DNA of 64,000 nt, taken from contig NZ_VDZH01000001.1 in the NCBI RefSeq assembly GCF_007673235.1, positions 797,261 to 861,260 of the forward strand, read 5' to 3'. The position numbers and the translations under genes were made by a program. The first letter of the stretch is position 1. Each line of letters begins with the position of its first letter. This DNA is from Curtobacterium pusillum. GTDB lineage: Bacteria > Actinomycetota > Actinomycetes > Actinomycetales > Microbacteriaceae. Under the pieces are notes generated by a model that was not told where the DNA came from, made no database searches, and was given only the letters and a program-made list of their open reading frames with translations. Positions 60,919 through 64,000 of the stretch are shown piece after piece.

Positions 60919-61012
60919 AGTTGTTCCGAGGTCCACGGTAGCGACTCGAACCGCTCCGGCGCGGGACATCCGACTCGGCGCGTCCGGCGTGTCGAGGATA
61001 CGCCTCACGAGG

Positions 61013-61717
61013 TCATGCGTCGAGACGCCCGATCGCCGTCCGGATGAGGTTCGACCGGATCACTTCGAGGTGCCCGGCGATCTCCCGCGCGAGCTCGGTG
61101 GCCTTCGCCCGCGAGGTCGCGTCGCCGCGGCGGGACACCGGCATGAGGGCCGACTCGATGAGCCCGACCTCTCGCTCGGCGACGCTGCGCATGGTGCGGA
61201 GGTGTCGCGGCTCGATGCCGGTGCGCTGGAGTTCGACGAGTGCCTTGAGCACACCGACGGCATCCTCGCCGTAGGTGTCGGCGGCGGGCAGCAGCGAGGC
61301 GGAGACCGCGTCGGCGAGGAGCATCGGCGACGCCCCGGCCGCGCGGACGGTCTCGTCGCGGGTGTAGCGGCGTTCACGTCCGAGGATCGACGGCTTCGGC
61401 GCATCGCCACCACCGGGCAGGACGGGGTCGCGGCCGGCGTCGAGGTCAGCGAGGTAGTCCTTGATGACCTTGAGCGGGAGGTAGTGGTCGCGCTGCAGCC
61501 CCAGGATGACCCGGAGCCGTTCGAGGTCCGCTGCCGAGAACTTCCGGTAGCCGCTGGCGGTCCGGATCGGCGTGACGAGCTCGCGTTCCTCGAGGAACCG
61601 CAGCTTCGAGCTCGACAGGTCCGGGAACTCCGGTTTGAGGCGTGCGAGGACCTGCCCGATCGTGAGCAGGTCCGGTACCGCGGACCCCGCCCGGGCCGCG
61701 GAGGACCGTGCGGCCAC
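61013..61717 (-). CDS. ftsR: MerR family regulator, FtsR/Rv1828-like
   Basis: Transcription factor of 234 residues, homologous to FtsR of C. glutamicum (activator of ftsZ) and Rv1828. HTH region LLTIGQVLARLKPEFPDLSSSKLRFLEER, then TASGYRKFSAADLERLRVILGLQ. A long C-terminal domain (residues ~100-234) has a helical effector-type fold (SPMLLADAVSASLLP, EPRHLRTMRSVAEREVGLIES). GTG 61717 overlaps the FHA stop codon by 1 nt. It reads together with the FHA gene as one transcript. Confidence 0.9.
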   Translation of the reverse strand: MAARSSAARAGSAVPDLLTIGQVLARLKPEFPDLSSSKLRFLEERELVTPIRTASGYRKFSAADLERLRVILGLQRDHYLPLKVIKDYLADLDAGRDPVLPGGGDAPKPSILGRERRYTRDETVRAAGASPMLLADAVSASLLPAADTYGEDAVGVLKALVELQRTGIEPRHLRTMRSVAEREVGLIESALMPVSRRGDATSRAKATELAREIAGHLEVIRSNLIRTAIGRLDA

Positions 61718-62196
61718 TACGCGTTCGCCAGGCGCGCCAGGTCGACCCGGGAGGCGTAGAAGGTGAGGCGGAACTTGCCGACCTGCACCTCGGACCCGTC
61801 GGTGAGCGGCGCTTCGTCGATGCGGTCACCGTCGAAGTACGTGCCGTTGAGCGATCCGTTGTCCTTCACGCTGAAGGCGGTGCCGTGGCGGAGGAACTGC
61901 GCGTGCTTGCGCGACACGGTGACGTCGTCGAGGAAGATGTCGGCGTCGGGGTGTCGCCCCGCCGTGGTGACGTCCGAGTCGAGGAGGAACCGCGCACCGA
62001 CGTTCGGGCCACGACGGACCACGAGCAGCGCCGACCCGGAGGGCAGGGCATTGATCGCCTCACGCTCCTCGGCGGACACACCGGACTCGGCGGTCAGCGC
62101 CGCGCCCATGTCCATGCTGAAGGTCAGTGTGGTGTCGACCAGCCGCTGCTCAGGGGTCTTCTGACCGTCCGGCTGCGGGACCACTGGTTCTGGCAT
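61717..62196 (-). CDS. garA: FHA domain protein, GarA/OdhI type
   Basis: Phospho-dependent switch, 159 residues, ATG 62196 with GAGGAGGAGG upstream. The C-terminal FHA domain (ALLVVRRGPNVGARFLLDSD, GRHPDADIFLDDVTVSRKHA, NGSLNGTYFDGDRID) binds phosphothreonine. The N-terminus carries VDTTLTF (Thr22/Thr23), the counterpart of ETTSVF in GarA/OdhI, phosphorylated by PknG/PknB-type kinases. In relatives the unphosphorylated form inhibits 2-oxoglutarate dehydrogenase. This role is inferred. A PASTA kinase gene lies 14 kb away in the window. Confidence 0.93.
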   Translation of the reverse strand: MPEPVVPQPDGQKTPEQRLVDTTLTFSMDMGAALTAESGVSAEEREAINALPSGSALLVVRRGPNVGARFLLDSDVTTAGRHPDADIFLDDVTVSRKHAQFLRHGTAFSVKDNGSLNGTYFDGDRIDEAPLTDGSEVQVGKFRLTFYASRVDLARLANA

Positions 62197-62343
62197 CGTG
62201 GACCTCCTCCTCTTGGCGCACCAGCGTATCGGAAACGAGCGTCCGAACGGGAGCCCCGAACGGGGCTGGGGACAACTCGGCAGAACGCGTACAGCGAACG
62301 TACCGTGAACACGGAGCCCACGGCAGGGGAGCCGGGATCAAGA

Positions 62344-62385
62344 GGACTGGAGGCGCGGTGCCAGCTGGCACCGCGCCTCCAGTCC
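62344..62385. terminator. Family A palindrome after the chitinase-like gene
   Basis: Perfect 42-nt palindrome (21 + 21), starting 1 nt after the stop codon of the minus-strand chitinase-like gene. The core is identical to 7061-7110. Between it and the garA start lie 147 bp with no other gene. Confidence 0.75.
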
Positions 62386-62386
62386 G

Positions 62387-63940
62387 TCACTTGGTGACGT
62401 CCTCCAGGATCTGCTTGATCTCGGAGTCCTTGAGCTTCACCCAGGGCGAGCCGTCCGGATCGCTCGTGGAGGCCTCGGGGCTCTCCCCCGTGTTCCACCA
62501 CTTCGCCTGGTACGGAACACCGTCGAACAGGACCCGCGCGCCGGTGTCGTACTGCTTCGTGCCGGACCAGGCGTCGTACGTGCCGCTCGGCAGGGTGACC
62601 TGCTTGACCGGCTTCTCGCCCTTCAGCACCGGACCGACGAGCTGCCACGGCGTCTCGTAGGCGCTCAGCACCGGGTCGTCGGGCAGGTCGCCGGACGTCC
62701 ACCACTTCGCCTCGTAGACGTTCTGGTGCCAGACGACCTTCGTGCCCTCGAGGTACGAGGCGTCCGAGCTCCACACCGGGTACGGGCTGGTGGAGGGGTT
62801 GTCCGTCGGCTGCACGGTCGCCGAGGGCTCCGCCTTCGTGACGTCCGACGCTGCGGCGACGATCCCGCCGGTGAAGCCCTTGCCGAGGACGTCCGCGTAC
62901 AGCACGCCGTTCTGGTCCACACCGGAGCAGGAGTTCGACACCGTCGACAGGTTGACGTAGTTCGAGCCGCACGTGGTGTCCCGGTTGAGCGACCACATCG
63001 ACATCCGACCGAGCCCGCGGTCCCGCGCCCAGGTGTTGAGCTTCTTCGCGTCGGCGAGGGTGAACACCTCGTCCTGGATGTCGTTCTGGCCGATCATCGG
63101 CGTCGCGCCGACCTTGTGCCAGAGCGTCGCGTCGGAGAGCGGGGTCCCGGCGCGCTCGTACAGGACGCCGAGCTGGCGCTGGACCTCCTGCAGGGTCTGC
63201 ACCGAGGCGGAGTACATGCTCTGACTCGCACCCTTGCCCTGGCCGTAGTCCATCGTCATCGCGTTCACACCGGCGAGGTCGACCCCGGCCTTGAGGAACT
63301 GCGCGACCGCGGTCGTGCCGTCGCTCGTCAGCCCGGACGGCGCGGCCGGCAGCGTGAGCCACACGGCGAGCGGGTGGCCCGCTGCCCGGCGCTGCTCCTG
63401 GAGCGCGGCCACCGCGGCGGCCCGACGCTTCCCCGCGTCGTGGTTCGTGAGGTCGTCGCCCTCGACGTCGTAGTCGACCGTGCTGACGTCGTAGCGCTTC
63501 ACGACGGACTCGTACGCGCTCACCAGATCCGAGCCGTTCGTGCACGTCGTGGCGAGCTCGTCGTTCGCCAGGCCACCGAAGGAGACGCCGACCTCCCCCT
63601 TCTGCTGCTGCAGGCGGGCGATGCGACGGTCGAGGTCGAGCGCGTCCGACGCGCCCTGCATCGAGTACGCCGAACCCCAGGTCGGGGTGCAGGCGTCGTC
63701 GTGGTCGGCGACCACGAAGGACAGCATGACGTCGCGGCCCTTGGCGGACTTCACGTCCTCGAACGCGAACGTCGGGGTCGCGGTGACGTCGGTGTAGGCG
63801 GCGAACCAGGACTGCTCGGTCTCGGCGGCCTGGGCGGACTGCCAGCGGTCGAAGCCGACGTACCCGGCGGTGGCGAGGGCGGCGGTGAGCACGACGGCGA
63901 TGCCGACGCGCACCGGGGACAGTCGTCTGGTGGCGGCCAT
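62387..63940 (-). CDS. Secreted GH18 chitinase-like protein with two chitin-binding modules
   Basis: 517 residues. An N-terminal membrane anchor or signal (VGIAVVLTAALATAGYVGF) is followed by a GH18 barrel with the catalytic motif STVDYDVEGDD (DxDxE form) and VNAMTMDYG. Two CBM5/12 (ChtBD3) modules end the protein: YPVWSSDASYLEGTKVVWHQ with VYEAKWWTSGD, and YDAWSGTKQYDTGARVLF with YQAKWWNTGES. Likely secreted or surface-bound, acting on chitin or peptidoglycan-like glycans. ATG 63940 overlaps the stop of the preceding gene by 1 nt (TGATG). Confidence 0.9.
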   Translation of the reverse strand: MAATRRLSPVRVGIAVVLTAALATAGYVGFDRWQSAQAAETEQSWFAAYTDVTATPTFAFEDVKSAKGRDVMLSFVVADHDDACTPTWGSAYSMQGASDALDLDRRIARLQQQKGEVGVSFGGLANDELATTCTNGSDLVSAYESVVKRYDVSTVDYDVEGDDLTNHDAGKRRAAAVAALQEQRRAAGHPLAVWLTLPAAPSGLTSDGTTAVAQFLKAGVDLAGVNAMTMDYGQGKGASQSMYSASVQTLQEVQRQLGVLYERAGTPLSDATLWHKVGATPMIGQNDIQDEVFTLADAKKLNTWARDRGLGRMSMWSLNRDTTCGSNYVNLSTVSNSCSGVDQNGVLYADVLGKGFTGGIVAAASDVTKAEPSATVQPTDNPSTSPYPVWSSDASYLEGTKVVWHQNVYEAKWWTSGDLPDDPVLSAYETPWQLVGPVLKGEKPVKQVTLPSGTYDAWSGTKQYDTGARVLFDGVPYQAKWWNTGESPEASTSDPDGSPWVKLKDSEIKQILEDVTK

Positions 63941-64000
63941 CAGGCGGCGCTCCGTTCATCCGTGGTGGTCGTGGGGATCGACGTGGTCACGACGGCAGCC
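63940..64000 (-). CDS. C-terminal end of an unidentified protein (cut by window edge)
   Basis: Twenty codons ending in a TGA stop at 63940-63942, reading AAVVTTSIPTTTTDERSAA. The frame is open to the window edge and its stop overlaps the chitinase start by 1 nt, the usual sign of a cotranscribed gene. Too little sequence for assignment. Confidence 0.45.
   Translation of the reverse strand, partial: AAVVTTSIPTTTTDERSAA

Overview
The window is high-GC actinobacterial DNA. The gene content (FtsZ, SepF, DivIVA/Wag31 and a GarA-type FHA protein, with no FtsA), the frequent GTG/TTG starts and the gene order point to the family Microbacteriaceae. A Curtobacterium-like genus is my best guess, but this is inference and no 16S gene is present. 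No rRNA, tRNA, CRISPR array, transposase, integrase or prophage gene was found. The novelty lies mainly in the intergenic DNA and regulatory sites.

Layout. 1-2879 (-): an osmoprotectant ABC transporter operon (ATPase, two permeases, lipoprotein cut by the window edge). 3094-6910: a TetR regulator divergent from an APP1-type phosphatase and a GH15 enzyme. 7153-12437 (-): zwf, cytochrome oxidase ctaC-ctaD-ctaF, and an ErpA-type Fe-S carrier. 12496-18514: M20 dipeptidase, DUF3043 membrane protein, hisD-nrdR-pyrD and an APH-fold kinase. 18517-24700 (-): dnaE, rluD, lspA and divIVA. 24884-42862 (-): the division and cell wall (dcw) cluster, transcribed mraZ-rsmH-ftsL-ftsI-murE-murF-mraY-murD-ftsW-murG-murC-ftsQ-ftsZ-yggS-sepF-yggT and then divIVA. 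Most of its junctions are 4-nt overlaps. 43607-54636: a block syntenic with mycobacterial Rv2169c-Rv2187 (DUF3040, polyprenyl synthase, Rv2175c-like protein, LysM protein, PASTA kinase, aroG, plsC, ROK kinase, fadD15-like). 54942-64000: a small ORF, def, pyc, a ParA-type ATPase, two MerR regulators (Rv1830-like and FtsR/Rv1828-like), a GarA/OdhI FHA protein, a GH18 chitinase-like protein and the tail of one more gene.

How it fits together. The window carries most of the septation and peptidoglycan machinery and several of its probable regulators: MraZ with its boxes at the mra promoter, an FtsR-like MerR protein, a PASTA kinase and the FHA phospho-switch. The same dyad, TCAA-N7-TTGA, lies upstream of both ftsZ and the Rv1830-like merR gene. 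An MtrA-like triple repeat precedes the LysM cell-wall protein.

Intergenic repeats. Nearly every larger gap is filled by short palindromic elements of a few recurrent families. The commonest (family A, core GGTGCCAGCTGGCACC with CTGGAGGCGC arms) closes four of the six convergent gene junctions and shows compensatory changes in its two arms. Families B and C are built as direct repeats followed by an inverted copy. They look like a genus-specific set of bidirectional terminators or miniature mobile elements, and are the least explained signal here.
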